From Ariolimax columbianus (lineage: Eukaryota > Mollusca > Gastropoda > Stylommatophora > Arionidae), in assembly GCA_036924085.1 (NCBI GenBank), contig JAVGWX010000007.1, positions 37,570,643-37,634,642 of the forward strand: a stretch of DNA of 64,000 nt, in the 5' to 3' direction. The position numbers were made by a program, and so were the translations under genes. The notes under the pieces are model-generated. The model was not told the origin of the DNA. It saw nothing but the letters and a program-made list of their open reading frames with translations, and did no database searches. Below are positions 41,465 to 52,869 of the stretch, piece by piece (positions within the stretch are counted from its first letter, which is position 1; each line of letters opens with the position of its first letter).

Positions 41465-41810
41465 CTCTGTGAAACCTAGAAATACTCCTGGGCTCGGCAT
41501 GGTGTACAACCAAGTGTTGTAACGCCTTCTACTGTTGGCTCAACCCTGCCTATATGTGACCGGAAAGTCACAATTCGAGGATGTTATTGGTGGTTAGTTT
41601 CGTTCATGGATTTAACAGAGGAAACGCAAACCAATGAAGGATAGACCAAAGTTCATTCAAAACAAATACTGTAAAGTTGAAGAGGAACAAACTTTGGTAG
41701 TGGCGGGGTAATATGTCACGCTGCCATTGGTCCTGAACACTTTCAATATTTTGAGCGTCCGTAACCTGGAGATGTCCAATCCGTGTGCAATGTTACATTT
41801 TGTGTGCAGC
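41465..41810. other. No recognisable feature
   Basis: Unique-looking DNA between two arrays. Confidence 0.35.
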
Positions 41811-41814
41811 GAAA

Positions 41815-42155
41815 TAACTAAAAGTATGCCTTGAAATGTCCTAAGCAGAGTATGCCTTTAAATTTCCTAAGTGCAATATTCCTCAAAGTTTCCAAAGTAC
41901 AGTATTCCTCAAAGTTTCCTAAGTACAGTATTCCTCAATATTTCCTAAGTAGAGTATTGCTCAAAGTTTCCTAAGTACAGAATGCCACGAGATTGCCCAA
42001 TAGTGCCACGAACTTCCTAAACAGGCCATGGCATTCTCTTAGCACAGTATGCCTCGAAATTTTGTAAGTACAGTTTGTCACGAAATTTTGAAAGCACAGT
42101 TTGTCACGAAATTGCGTAAGTACAGTTTGTCACGAAATTTTGTAAGTACAGTCTT
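41815..42155 (+). repeat. Irregular 26-30 bp tandem array
   Basis: About 12 diverged units around cctaagtacagtattcctca aagttt, ending in cacgaaattttgtaagtaca. The spread of unit types suggests an older array. Confidence 0.75.
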
Positions 42156-42352
42156 AGTGTCAGTCGAGCTGTACTTCTACAGAGGCATATGCCCTTGTGC
42201 AGGTACCAGCTCAGGCGTTTATTGGATGTAGCCTGGAGGATTTCCTGCTGAGCGGACTAGGTTCGAGCAGCTTATTACTCCGCTGTGTTGGGACAAGTGC
42301 CGCAGATGGTGGTTAACCGATGTGCGGTCCATCTTAATAGACTAAAACACTA

Positions 42353-42500
42353 GAGCAAAGTAGACCCGCAGCCTGTTAGGCGCCATCTATGCTGCTCTTA
42401 ACAAACCATCTAACCATGGCAGGTGTTGTGCCATGTCACAGTTAGTCACCTCTTACAACGTGCTCTCTGTGGGGCAGTGGTGCTATTTTTGTCCTTGTCA
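42353..42500 (-). mobile_element. SINE-A, 3' half only
   Basis: gagcaaagtagacccgcagc, ctgttaggcgccatctatgc and gctctctgtggggcagtg match the 3' half of 31008-31170. The tRNA-like head is absent. Confidence 0.75.
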
Positions 42501-42569
42501 TACACAATGACCCCAGCGGAGCACTTGGGTTGATTCCCAGTATGCCAAGAATTTGCCTTGTACAGTCTT

Positions 42570-43012
42570 CTTCTTCATTGATCGTTCTCAAACTCCCACT
42601 ACTAAGCCCCGAAAAGAGCTTTGGAAGTAGCAGGATGTTGTCCGGAGAACGGAATGCGTTGTGGGATCAAGATGCTGAGCAGTGCATGAGCTGCAGCGGT
42701 CAGCGACCCATAGCTGACAGCACCAGGGCCAGCGAACCAGAGCTGCCAAGACCCTTCTACACCTCCACGTAGTGATCCTGGACAACAGGCTGCAACAGGG
42801 TAGACTGGATAAGGAGAAGGGATCAAACGGGGAAGGCTAATCCGGTACTAAAAAATGTCTGCTGGATGTGTCGGACCTAAAGGTGCAAATATCGTAATCA
42901 AGCTGTAAACTAGTACACAACGCATTCCGTTTTCCGGACAACATCCTGCTACTTCTAAATCCCTTTTCAGGACTTGGTAGCGATAGATTGAAAAAGAACG
43001 AAAAAGAAAAAA
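42570..43012. mobile_element. Head-to-head SINE-X pair
   Basis: A 5'-truncated minus copy (42570-42662, ending at gaacggaatgcgttgtg) abuts directly the 5' end of a full plus copy (42663-43010, ggatcaagatgctgagcagt onward to attgaaaaagaacgaaaaag). The 3' segments of the two form an inverted repeat of about 90 bases with a loop of about 250. The full copy has a GAA/AAAG tail. Confidence 0.85.
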
Positions 43013-43214
43013 AAGAAGAAAAATACTACTGTATAAGTCACGTGATTTCAACCTAGCGGGCCCATATGTGGGAAAGGTTCAGATTCCCTGGTCTAGACAG
43101 ATAATGCGTGACAGAAGAACAAACACTCAAGTGGAGGGTAGACATTCTGACTGATGTAGATTGATTGTTGTGTTTTACTGACTTATTTTTCTTCCACAAT
43201 AGATCACGGACTAG

Positions 43215-44830
43215 CAGAACTTCCTGTCCTTTACACAGGTGATCCATACACAACCAAGCCAACACAGGTGATCCATTCACAACCAAGCTGACACAGGTGA
43301 TCCATACACAACCAAGCCAACACAGGTGATCGATTCACAACCAAGCTGACACAGGTGATCCATACACAACCAAGCCAACACAGGTGATTCATTCACGACC
43401 AAGCTGACACAGGTGATCCATTCACAACCAAGCTGACACAGGTGATCCATACACAACCAAGCCAACACAGGTGATCCATTCACAACTAAGCTGACACAGA
43501 TGATCCATACACAACCAAACCCACACAGGTGATCCATTCACAACCAAGCCCACACAGGTGATCCATACACAACCATGCCAACACAGGTGATCCATACACA
43601 ACCAAGCCAACACAGGTGATCCATTCACAACCAAGCTGACACAGGTGATCCATACACAACCAAACCCACACAGGTGATCCATACACAACCAAGCCCACAC
43701 AGGTGATCCATACACAACCAATCCCACACAGGTGATCCATACACAACCAAACCCACACAGGTGATCCATACACAATCAAGCCCACACAGGTGATCCATAC
43801 ACAACCAAACCCACACAGGTGATCCATACACAACCAAACCCACACAGGTGATCCATACACAATCAAGCCCACACAGGTGATCCATACACAACCAAGCCCA
43901 CACAGGTGATCCATACACAACCAAACCCACACCGGTGATCCATACACAACCAAGCCAACACAGGTGATCCATACACAACCAAACCCACACAGGTGATCCA
44001 TACACAACCAAGCCCACACAAGTGATCCATACACCATCAAGCCCACACAGGTGATTTATACACAACCAAACCCACACAGGTGATCCATACACAACCAAGC
44101 CAACACAGGTGATCCATACACAACCAAGCCAACACAGGTGATCCATATACAACCAAAACCACACAGGTGATCCATACACAACCAAACCCACATCGGTGAT
44201 CCATACACAACCAAGCCAACACAGGTGATCCATACACAACCAAACCCACACAGGTGATCCATACACAACCAAGCCCACACAAGTGATACATACACCATCA
44301 AGCCCACACAGGTGATCTATACACAACCAAACCCACACAGGTGATCCATACACAACCAAGCCAACACAGGTGATCCATACACAACCAAGCCAACACAGGT
44401 GATCCATACACAACCAAGCCCACATAGGTGATCCAAACACAACCAAACCCACACCGGTGATCCATACACAACCAAGCCCACACAGATGATCCATACACAA
44501 CCAAGCCCACACAGGTGATCCATACACAACCAAGCCCACACAGATGATCCATACACAACCAAGCCCACACAGGTGATCCATACACAACCAAGCCCACATA
44601 TGTGATCCATACACAACCAAGCCCACATAAGTGATCCATACACAACCAAGCCCACATATGTGATCCATACACAACCAAGCCCACATATGGGATTCATACA
44701 CAATCAAGCCCACACAGGTGATCCACTCACAATCAAGCCCACACAGGTGATCCATACACAACCAAGCCCACATAGGTGATCCATACACAACCAAACCCAC
44801 ACAGGTGATCCACTCACAACCAATGAAATA
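43215..44830 (-). repeat. 29-bp tandem array, about 55 units
   Basis: Plus-strand unit is acacaggtgatccatacaca accaagccc, with variants accaaaccc, agccaacac, ccattcaca and tcaagcccac that recur in blocks. Since 29 is not a multiple of three and the unit lacks stops in all minus frames, every minus frame is open. This gives overlapping open frames of up to 403 codons, all with the same 29-residue period. No parent element is seen in the flanks. Confidence 0.95.
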
Positions 44831-45017
44831 GTACACTTGCGCTTTATTTGAATCCTGGTATTCAATCAGGCAAGGTTGTCGGATGCCAGTTATTCAAAGG
44901 CTGCTTGAATCCGTGCGTATCCTTTACATTGGAGTAACATGGTGATCCAAAGGCATGATGTAGGTCACCTCTCCATATGGTTGGCAGGCAGCCATGTGGG
45001 CGGTTGTGGTTGTAATG

Positions 45018-45112
45018 ACCACAACGCATTCTATCCTCTGGACTACATTCTGCTACTTAAGCCCTTTCAGGGTTTGGTAGCGGGAGATTGAGAACGAACG
45101 AAGCCAAGCCAA
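45018..45112 (+). mobile_element. SINE-X, 5'-truncated copy
   Basis: Only the last 95 bases: acaacgcattctatcctctg, ggtttggtagcgggagattg and a gaacgaacgaagccaagcca tail. Confidence 0.85.
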
Positions 45113-45184
45113 CTCCATGTACAGAGAATGGTCCTAGCAAAGGGTCTACTTGGAAACCAAACAGCGCATTCACAAATACTGCGT

Positions 45185-45605
45185 TATTCCAATCCTTCTG
45201 TTTGGCTCCGAAACTTGAACGGTATTGCAAAGAGATCAACTCAGTCTTGAAGCTTTATATATGTGCTGTCTAAGACGCATTTTTGGAATCGACTGACATG
45301 ACCTGGTTACCACCACTGAAGCCGTCCGACAAACGCATCTCGAAAGTATTGTTTCTATGATGGACCGTCGCCGTCTTCCTATCATCGGTCATGTGAACTG
45401 CCTCCCCCAGAATGATCCGGCCCACCAAATCCTGCACCCGGCTGTTGAAATAAAGTGTGAAAGACCTTGTCCCACATGGAGGTGCCCCGGGGTCACCCGT
45501 GCAACACCTGGAAGCGACAAAGCGCCCTCAACCTATCAGAACAATACGCCTCGTGGACCTCGACTATCAATAGTTGTCACAGACGATCGACGCTAGGGCC
45601 TTGGT
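45185..45605 (+). mobile_element. LINE RT C-terminal remnant
   Basis: In shifting frames: VLQRDQLSLEAL..CLRRIF, GIDWHDLVTTTEAVRQTHLE, SIVSMMDRRRLPIIGHV. This is the LEAFHMRCLR.ILGI.W.D and RRLR.IGHV block of non-LTR ORF2. Related to 27115-27572 (gctccgaaac, ttgaac). Confidence 0.68.
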
Positions 45606-45689
45606 CGTCTAAGTGGATTATTATTACATATTATTACTGTCCTCCATTACCTGGAGGAATATGGGAGGGGTGTCAATTACTAGATTGCA

Positions 45690-46990
45690 TCAGTGTCTTG
45701 AACGTAAACAACGAAGGTGCAGTAAGAGCAAATGCCGGTTAAACAAATTGGTTTGTGATGATTGGTGTACGACAGGGATGTGTTCTTTCTCCGCTTTTAT
45801 TCGTAATTTTCATGGATACATGGCTAACCCTCACGAGGATTACCTTAATGAACTGTTGTCTGCTGATGACCAGTTAACCTTTTACCAAAATGGAGAAGAT
45901 CTACAACTCCACCTAACCTATCTCAAATTCGCTGGTAACGAATATAACACAAAGACCAACACAGACAAGACAGAGACTATGGCGACTTGACGTAAGCACG
46001 AGCAGAGAAGCTCCTACATCAGTTACATAAATATCAGGCAAGTACGGCAGTTAGAATACCTAGGTAGTACGTTCACTGATGACGGCAGAGTGGACAGAGA
46101 GATCGTACATAGAATTCAGAAGGCGAACAGTGTCCACTTTCAAATTGCACCGATTATCAAACACCTTTGAGTGCTTCTTTCAACTAAGAGGAGGCTTGGC
46201 TTGGCTTCGTTCGTTCTCAATCTCCCGCTACCAAACCCTGAAAAGGGCTTAAGTAGCAGAATGTAGTACACAGAACGGAATGCGTTGTGTCGTAGTTTAC
46301 AGCTTGACTGCCATATTTGCAATTTTCGGTCCAACACATCAGACTTCAGCAAGCATTTTTTGAGTACCGGGTTAGCATTCCCTCTTCGATCCTTTCTCCT
46401 TAGCCAGTCTGCCCTGTTGCAGCCTGTTATCCAGGATCATCGCGTGGAGGTGTAGAAGCTCTGGCTCGCTGGCCCTGACGCTAGCAGTCAGCTATGGGTC
46501 GCTGACCACTGCAGATCATGCGCTGCCAACTAAGATGAGGCTGATAAATACACTATTTATTCCTACATTGTATTATCAATGTCAATCTTGGTCCTTACTA
46601 GAAACACATACGAGTAAGATCCAAAACTGTGAGATGCGCTGTGTGAGAAGTGCAGACGGAAAGACAGTCCGTGACCGAATCCGCGGCATCACTCCGAGGA
46701 TACAGACAGCCGGCACAAACCCAGTTAGTGCCTACATTGACTCTCACCAAGGCAAGTGGTTTGCTCATATAATCAGCCTGCAGCGAGAGCATATCATATG
46801 CAGGTCTCCGGTCCACGTGCAAGGGGCTGATCACGACGTCAGTGGATCGAGGGTGTCTCTGAAACACTCAGGAAGTTCCACCTGACAACAGCACACGCTT
46901 CCTACCTGGCGATAACAAGAAATCTACGCACCCCAACACCCTGCGACGTCTCGTGGCAAGAACAATGGGACAAACGAAGAAATAAGATTA
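45690..46990 (+). mobile_element. LINE RT copy interrupted by SINE-X
   Basis: The left part includes the conserved RQGCVLSPLLFVIFMD stretch in a broken frame, the catalytic box as SADDQL (usual YADD), the KTETMAT stretch, and LEYLGSTFTDDGRVDREIVH. The right part (46536-46990) continues with KMRLINTLFIPTLYYQCQSW, CEMRCVRSADGKTVRDRIRG and a GKWFAHI segment. SINE-X at 46190-46526 with a clean target duplication separates the parts. Upstream and downstream LINE sequences join in phase by position. Confidence 0.8.
46190..46526 (-). mobile_element. SINE-X, full length, with a 9-bp target duplication
   Basis: The minus copy is flanked by perfect caactaaga at 46181-46189 and 46527-46535, within LINE RT coding DNA. 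The element runs from the AAGCC tail (ggaggcttggcttggcttcg) to gcgcatgatctgcagtggtc. Confidence 0.93.
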
Positions 46991-47214
46991 TTATTATTAT
47001 CAATATTATGATATTAATCCACGTGACTGAACCTTGGAAACAGGATGTCTGGCGCGGTTGTCCCAGGGCACAGACAGTTGATCGTATTGTTATCTTTGTT
47101 TGTCCAGATATTCCTGTCACTAATTCTAGAGATCAATAATGTATTTCAACTTTACATAAAAACAGGATCAGATGATAGTTCACATCCTCACACTCTGTTT
47201 CATTTCACTCTGTC

Positions 47215-47312
47215 CAACAGTCAAACTCTTACACAACAATCACACTATTGCACAACAATCACACTTATACAACAATCACACTTACACAACAATCACACTC
47301 TTACACAACTTT
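47215..47312 (+). repeat. Short degenerate repeat (ACAACAATCACACT)n
   Basis: About six units of roughly 15-18 bases built from acaacaatcacac. Confidence 0.8.
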
Positions 47313-47319
47313 CATACGG

Positions 47320-47520
47320 GCCCTCAGGGTGAGGCCCTTCCATTGAATTTTGGTTGGGTTGACCTCTGAGAGAGTCCTAACTAAGATAGGTACACACAGA
47401 CACACACTCGCATCCAAGCACTAGTTAATACGTCCAGATATTGCCTAAAAGGCTGCGGCCCGGGGTGGAAAGAGCCGTGCCTCCGCCAGAAGAATTCAGA
47501 GAGGCAAACACTTTACACCA
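47320..47520 (+). repeat. Repeat G, second copy
   Basis: Matches 8515-8720 (gttgacctctgag, aactagttaatacgtcc-type, cccggggtggaa, gtgcctccgcc). No coding capacity is seen. Confidence 0.5.
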
Positions 47521-47674
47521 ACAAAAATATTGCAGATTCGTGTCATACGACCCATTTTATTTGCTGGGAAATGAATCAAGAAAAGGCTCACCAGCAAAAT
47601 AAAACGAGCACATATAGTGTGTAGAGGAGTGGTCTTCAACCTGGCCGCTAGCGTCCACTAATGGCCCATATTTT

Positions 47675-49003
47675 AACTTAACGTCTTTATGCTGGTTTAG
47701 AAGACTCTGTAGAGTCTGAATACAACCAGTTTCATTTACCTTGCTCTAAAAACTCCGCGCATCCAATCTATTGTTAAATGCATTAATTGTCCCTGCCTCC
47801 ACTACCTCCTGTGGCAATGCATTCCAAGTATTCCCCATTCTCTGACTAATAAAATATTTCCTAATATCTGATCTGGACCTCTCTTTAGTTAATTTGTAGC
47901 TATGCCCTCTTGTTCTTGTAGGTGGTTGAATTTTGAAAAAAAATTGTTATAGTCTAATTTATCCGTTCCTCTGATCGTCTTATAAACCTGTATTAAGTCA
48001 CCGCGAATTCTTCTCTTTTTTAGAAACTGTAGGGGATCAAGACACTGAGCAGCGCATGAGCTGCAGTGGTCAGCGACCCATAGCTGACTGCTAGCGTCAG
48101 GGCCAGCGAACCAGAGCTGCCAAGACCCTTCTACACCTCCACGCGGTGATCCTGGATAACAGGCTGCAGTAGGGCAGACTGGCTAAGGAGAAGGGATCGA
48201 AGAGGGAAGGCTAACCCGGTACTCAAAAAATGCTTGCTGAAGTCTGATGTGTTGGACCGAAAGGTGCAAATATCGCAATCAAGCTGTAAACTACGACACA
48301 ACGCATTCCGTTCTCTGGACTACATTCTGCTACTTAAGCCCTTTCAGGGTTTGGTAGCGGGAGATTGAGAACGAATGCAAGAAGAAGAAGACACTGAAGG
48401 CCGGTTTTTCTGAGTCTTTCCTCATAACTGTCATTCTGGAATCCCACTATCAGCTTTGTCGCTCTTTTATGTATTCTTTCCAGCATGTTTATGTCCCCTC
48501 TATGATAAGGACTCCACACCTGTACACAGTACTCCAATCTAGGTCTAACTAAAGCTTTATACAGTTTGACTATCACTTTCTTGCTCCTATGTTTAATATT
48601 TCTTTTTATCATACCTAACATTGCATTTGACTTTTTCACTGCTACCTGAACTTGCTCACTCACCTTTCCTGTATGATCTATTATAACCCCTAAGTCCCTT
48701 TCCTTATCTATCTTTCTAATATTTTTGTCGCCCATACTGTAATTGTGTTCCATATTTGATCTACCCATGTGGATGACTGTACATTTATCTACATTAAATT
48801 CCATTTGCCAGCTTACAGACCATTCTTGAATTTTATCTAAATCCGACCTCAATATAGCCACTTCTGCTTTAGATGAGACACTACTGCATAGTTTTGTGTC
48901 ATCAGCAAATTTTGCAATCATGGATCCCATATCAATGTCCAAATCGTTTATATATACCAAGAATAAAATTGGTCCCAAAACCGAGCCCTGTGTGGCACTT
49001 CAC
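47675..49003 (-). mobile_element. L2/CR1-like retrotransposon 3' half, split by SINE-X
   Basis: The N-terminal side starts inside RT: TQGSVLGPILFLVYINDLD, then AKFADDTKLCS with the catalytic FADD, WQMEFNVDKCTVIHMG, ERDLGVIIDHTGK, VRPRLEYCVQVWSPYHRGDI and ERIHKRATKLI, all diagnostic of the CR1/L2 group. This part is open for over 190 codons. SINE-X then interrupts, and the gene continues at 48021 (RRIRGDLIQVYKTIRGTDKL) to the C-terminus and the 3' hairpin and TTAAG end at 47675. One frameshift lies after the SINE. The 5' end is truncated at about 49003. Confidence 0.9.
48033..48388 (+). mobile_element. SINE-X inserted in the L2/CR1-like RT
   Basis: Full-length plus copy with a GAA tail (gcaagaagaagaag). 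Flanks agaaactgtag (48022-48032) and agacactgaag (48389-48399) agree at 9 of 11. The intact site is represented at 4975-5000. Confidence 0.9.
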
Positions 49004-49094
49004 TTTTCACTTCACACCACACAGAGTACTCCTTATTTATGCCCAGGTGGGCTGTAACAGAATAGTTGCATTCTGTATAACAATATTTTATTAT

Positions 49095-49615
49095 TATTAT
49101 TATGGCAATGCAGAGACTACACAACCTGAGGAAACAATGGCAGAATACCAGCAAACCAATAAAAGGGAACATTTTGAGAACCTGTGTTTTTCCCTTGACA
49201 GCACACGGCTGTGAAACATGGACAGTTACCCAAACCTAATTTAGGAGTATCGAGTCGAAATGTTATAGAAAGGTTTTCAGAATACCATGGATCGAAAAAG
49301 AAAAAAAAGAATGCAAACATTCAAGAAGAGTTGGGCTTAGAAGAGAACTGGTTAAAAAAAGTCCACCGTGAACAGAAAATTTAAATACTTTGGCCACATC
49401 AAAAGACACAACGGGCTTGAGAGAATGGTAATGGAAGGTATGGTGCTAGACAAGAGAGGCAGACCAAGAAGGCGATGGGACCAAGATGTCAAGGAGTGCT
49501 TGGGCATGATTCTGGAGCAGGCTGGAGATTTGACAAGAGTTGCTATCAGACATGCTGCGATGGGAGCGACGGTATGCAAAGGACATGCCACATGATGATG
49601 ATGTTGATGTATTAA
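49095..49615 (+). mobile_element. LINE RT C-terminal end
   Basis: Readable: HGCETWTV, CYRKVFRIPWIEK, then a 75-codon open frame with NRKFKYFGHIKRHNGLERMV, EGMVLDKRGRPRRRWDQDVK and DLTRVAIRHAAMGAT. It finishes at the stop after a (GAT)n-like tail at 49594-49610. Same overall layout as 14785-15235. Confidence 0.78.
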
Positions 49616-49984
49616 AGATATTCAAAATACACGAACTCAGTGGTCGATTGCGAAATTTTCTTCAATTGAGATTTTAGTGGGCGGTAAGGAACATTTACCC
49701 TTATAAAAGTTATAAAAATGGGCGCCGGGCATAAAAAGGTTGACGAGCCCTGGTGTAGAGTTTTACACAATGGGCAACCTCACAGAATGATTCAACATGA
49801 AATCTGGGGGCTTGTCTGCTGGCATGTCTTCTATCACCTTTACTCTTGCTCCTAGCGGCTGATTAGATTATGAAAGAAACAACAATATTTAGAGAAATAG
49901 AATCCAGTAGGCCATATAAGATCTGGACTTTTCAAACCCATGTATCTCACAGCCAACTTCTAATGCACAACAAGATACACACTA

Positions 49985-50700
49985 AACATCCTCACAGAGA
50001 GTAGGTATTAAGATCCACGCAGAAAAGACACAAATTGTAAAATGTAATGTCTATGGAGAATAATGTACACAGGCTGGCAAGACATGATGAAGATCAAAGA
50101 ATTATGGGAAAGGAGATAACAACAACCAGTGGAGCAACAAAACAAATGTAGGAAATAGGGTTGGATAGAACAGACACTACATAAAGCACCATCCAACATA
50201 GTTAGACAGGCCCTGACATAGAGTCCACAGGAGAAGAGAAAGGTAGGTAGAACAAGAAACACCTGAAGAAGAGACTTGGCTTGACTTCGTTTGTTCTCAA
50301 TCTCCCGCTACCAAGCTCTGAAAAGGGCTTTGCAAGTAGCAGAATATAGTCCAGAGAATGGAATGTCTTGTAGTTTACAGCTTGACTGCGACATTTGCAC
50401 CTTTCGGGCCAACACATCAGACTTCAGCAGGCATTTTTGAGTACCAGGTTAGCCTTCAATCCCTTCTCCTTAGCCAGTCTGCTCTGTTGCAGCCTGTTAT
50501 CCAGCATCACCACGTGGAGGTGTAGAGTGGTCTTGGCAGCTCTGGTTCAGTGGCCCTGACACTAGCAGTCAGCTATAGGTCGCTGACCGCTGCAGCTCAT
50601 GCACTGCTAAGCCTCCTGATCCTGTGGCAAAATTAGGAGAAGAGACTGAAAATGAACTTTGGTCCCTGACCCCAAATAGAGAGAGGCAGAAAGTGCAGCT
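49985..50700 (+). mobile_element. LINE RT remnant interrupted by SINE-X
   Basis: The left part carries GIKIHAEKTQIVKCNVYGE (the RT G.KI..KT stretch), then pieces resembling ...RQALT..STGEEKG in shifted frames. The right part after the SINE reads EETENELWSLTPNRERQK. SINE-X lies at 50277-50625. Confidence 0.55.
50277..50625 (-). mobile_element. SINE-X, full length
   Basis: Minus copy from ggcttgacttcgtttgttct to ggatcaggaggcttagcagt. agaagagact occurs at 50267-50276 and again at 50638-50647, a possible target duplication if about 12 bases next to the 5' end belong to the insert. Confidence 0.88.
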
Positions 50701-50965
50701 CAAGGTCTTCTTCTTCTTCTTCTTCTTCGTACGCAGCTCAAGGTCTAACTTGCTGGAGGAAGGTTGTCAATGGCCTACTCCGAAGGAGCGATGGACATTG
50801 ATTGATTGACTAAATGCAGCCAACAACATGCATACAATCAAAGTGAGAGCACCATAAACAACACAGGTGGTGTAGACAATGTTCTAAATAAACATGATAT
50901 TAAAAGACAAAGTGTCATATGTTATGTTGAAAATCATATGGAACTCTTCAATTGTAAAAATGTAT

Positions 50966-51322
50966 GGCTTGGCTTGGTTTGACTTCGTTCGTTTTCAATC
51001 TCCCACTACCAAACCCTAAAAGGGCTTACGTAGCAGAATGTAGTCCAGAGAACGGAATGCGTTGTGTCATACTTTACAGCTTGACTGCGATATTTGCACC
51101 TTTCAGTCCAACACATCTGACTTCAGCAAGCATTTTTTGAGTACCGGGTTAGCATTCCCTCTTCGATCTCTTCTCCTTAGCCAGTCTGCTCTGTTGCAGC
51201 CTGTTATCCAGGATCACCGCGTGGAGGTGTAGAGTGGTCTTGGCAGCTCTGGTTCGCTGGCCCTGACGCTAGCAGTCAGCTATGGGTCGCTGACGGCTGC
51301 AGCTCATGCGCTGCTCAGCGTC
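50966..51322 (-). mobile_element. SINE-X, full length, with a 14-bp target duplication
   Basis: Perfect ttgtaaaaatgtat at 50952-50965 and 51323-51336 fixes both ends of the element: 5' gacgctgagcagcgcatgag and 3' ...aagccaagcc. This is the best reference copy for the family. Confidence 0.95.
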
Positions 51323-51339
51323 TTGTAAAAATGTATAAG

Positions 51340-51610
51340 GACAGTGTATGTATAATGAACAAAAGTCAGGTGTACGGATTAAAACATCAACGCTTAGAAA
51401 ATGAAAACTATTATAACTAGGAAAGTAGACTCAAAATCTACTCTTCGTATACAAACAGGCGGTCAAACCCTGGAACAGGTCAAGAGCTTATCCTTATATT
51501 GGAAAGATAATAACGAAAAACAGGAGATGCGAAATGAAAATCAAGATTAAAATAGGGGTGGTCAATTGTTTCCACCAATTGGAGTCAGATTTAAAATAAG
51601 GTTGAAGATA
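51340..51610. other. No recognisable feature
   Basis: A-rich unique-looking DNA. Confidence 0.35.
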
Positions 51611-51614
51611 CAAC

Positions 51615-51890
51615 ACAGCTCATAGCTGGCTGCTTGCATCAGAGTCTGCGAACCAGAGCTGACCAAAAGCTTATTCCGCCTCAAAGTTGGCAGTCATGGA
51701 ATCAGACTGCAACAATGCAGCCTGGCTAAGAGATTAAGGATCGAAGGGGAAAGGCAAACCATGTTCCAAATATGCTGTGTGAAATCGGATGTGTCGAGCT
51801 GAAAGGTGCAGATATTGCATCCTTACTGTAAACTGCCACACAATGTCACAGACGTCCTTTTCAGGATAAACGCAAAAGAAGATTGATAAG
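51615..51890 (+). mobile_element. SINE-X, divergent subfamily
   Basis: Diverged copy (gctcatagctggctgcttgc, gcctggctaagagattaagg, tgtcgagctgaaaggtgcag) with a caaaagaagattg end. Close to 18310-18625. Confidence 0.65.
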
Positions 51891-52049
51891 AAGCTCAAAT
51901 TTGAGAATTACCTTAAATAGCATTTAAACAAAAGTCAGTAAAAAAAGATTTGATATGAACAACAAATAATTTGTGATTTGTGCAAGAAATTAAAATGTCC
52001 GGACTACTCGTTGAAGATCTTCTTCTTCTTCTTCATCGTACGCTGTCAA

Positions 52050-52345
52050 ACGTCAACCTGTATTTTTTCTAAAAAAGCAGCGGTCATCCTGAGGATTGTC
52101 GACACTGCCATAGAGCTTGTCTAGTGTTGCCACTGGTGATGGCCACATGTGCTTTCTCTGGTCCTCGTATGTCGGGCAGTTTTGCAGCAGATGTTCAGCG
52201 GTCATTTTCCCAGTACCACAAGTGCATTCGTCAGTGCCACCTATCTTCAGTTTATCTCGTTGAAGATAATTCATACCTTCGCTCCAAGTGAAGCATAGGG
52301 CCACCACTACAGCTGGCCCTCTAATAGGAAGTATGTGTCTGAGTA
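52050..52345 (-). mobile_element. LINE ORF2 C-terminal zinc-knuckle region
   Basis: A 105-codon minus frame with LQRDKLKIGGTDECTCGTGK, TAEHLLQNCPTYEDQRKHMW and KLYGSVDN. It has the Cys-X-Cys...His...Cys knuckle and the KLYG motif, the same C-terminal module as 32675-32990, 35220-35500 and 56340-57500. It is open across the module and so is among the better preserved. Confidence 0.8.
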
Positions 52346-52611
52346 TTTGTAGAAGTGGTTTCAATAGCAATGATTTTGTATGAAGAGGTTGCTAGCCCAA
52401 TGCACAGCTTTCTTTAATCACTTTTTACAACATTCTTATACAGTAACAATGGTTGCAATCTTCCCAACCCAAGTACCACTCGTAGTGTGTGAACTACTAA
52501 TTAATGCATAGTAATTGCCAAGTATGTAGGTAGTGGTGTTATATTGCTTTTATTTTTTTTCAAATTGAAATCTTTTTTAACTTTCTTGTTATGTTGGTCC
52601 TGAAAATTACA

Positions 52612-52865
52612 TTGACGTTGTGTCATAGTTTACAGCAAGGGTGCGATATCTGTGCCTTTCTGCCCAACACATACGGAATCCGATTTCATTGCTGAACCTA
52701 GTTTGAATCCCTCTGTGATTCCTATTGTCTTAGTCAGACTACATGAGTGCAGCCTGTTGCAGGGCCACCAATTGGAGGTGGAATATGGTCTTGTTCAGCT
52801 CTGGTTCACTGACCCTGGCGCAGGCAGCCAGCTATGAGCCGCTGGCTGCTGTCAGGTCATTTACT
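52612..52865 (-). mobile_element. SINE-X, divergent subfamily
   Basis: Diverged minus copy (ttgtgtcatagtttacagca, gggtgcgatatctgtgcctt, ctggttcactgaccctggcg). Older subfamily, like 34045-34262. Confidence 0.65.
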
Positions 52866-52869
52866 TCTA

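Noticed and set aside
43277..44836. Open frames up to 403 codons on the minus strand
   Set aside because: They are products of a 29-bp array without stops in any minus frame. All three frames give the same 29-residue period.
45690..46990. A host gene with introns
   Set aside because: The exon-like pieces are RT motifs in LINE order, and the gap is a SINE with target duplications, not an intron.
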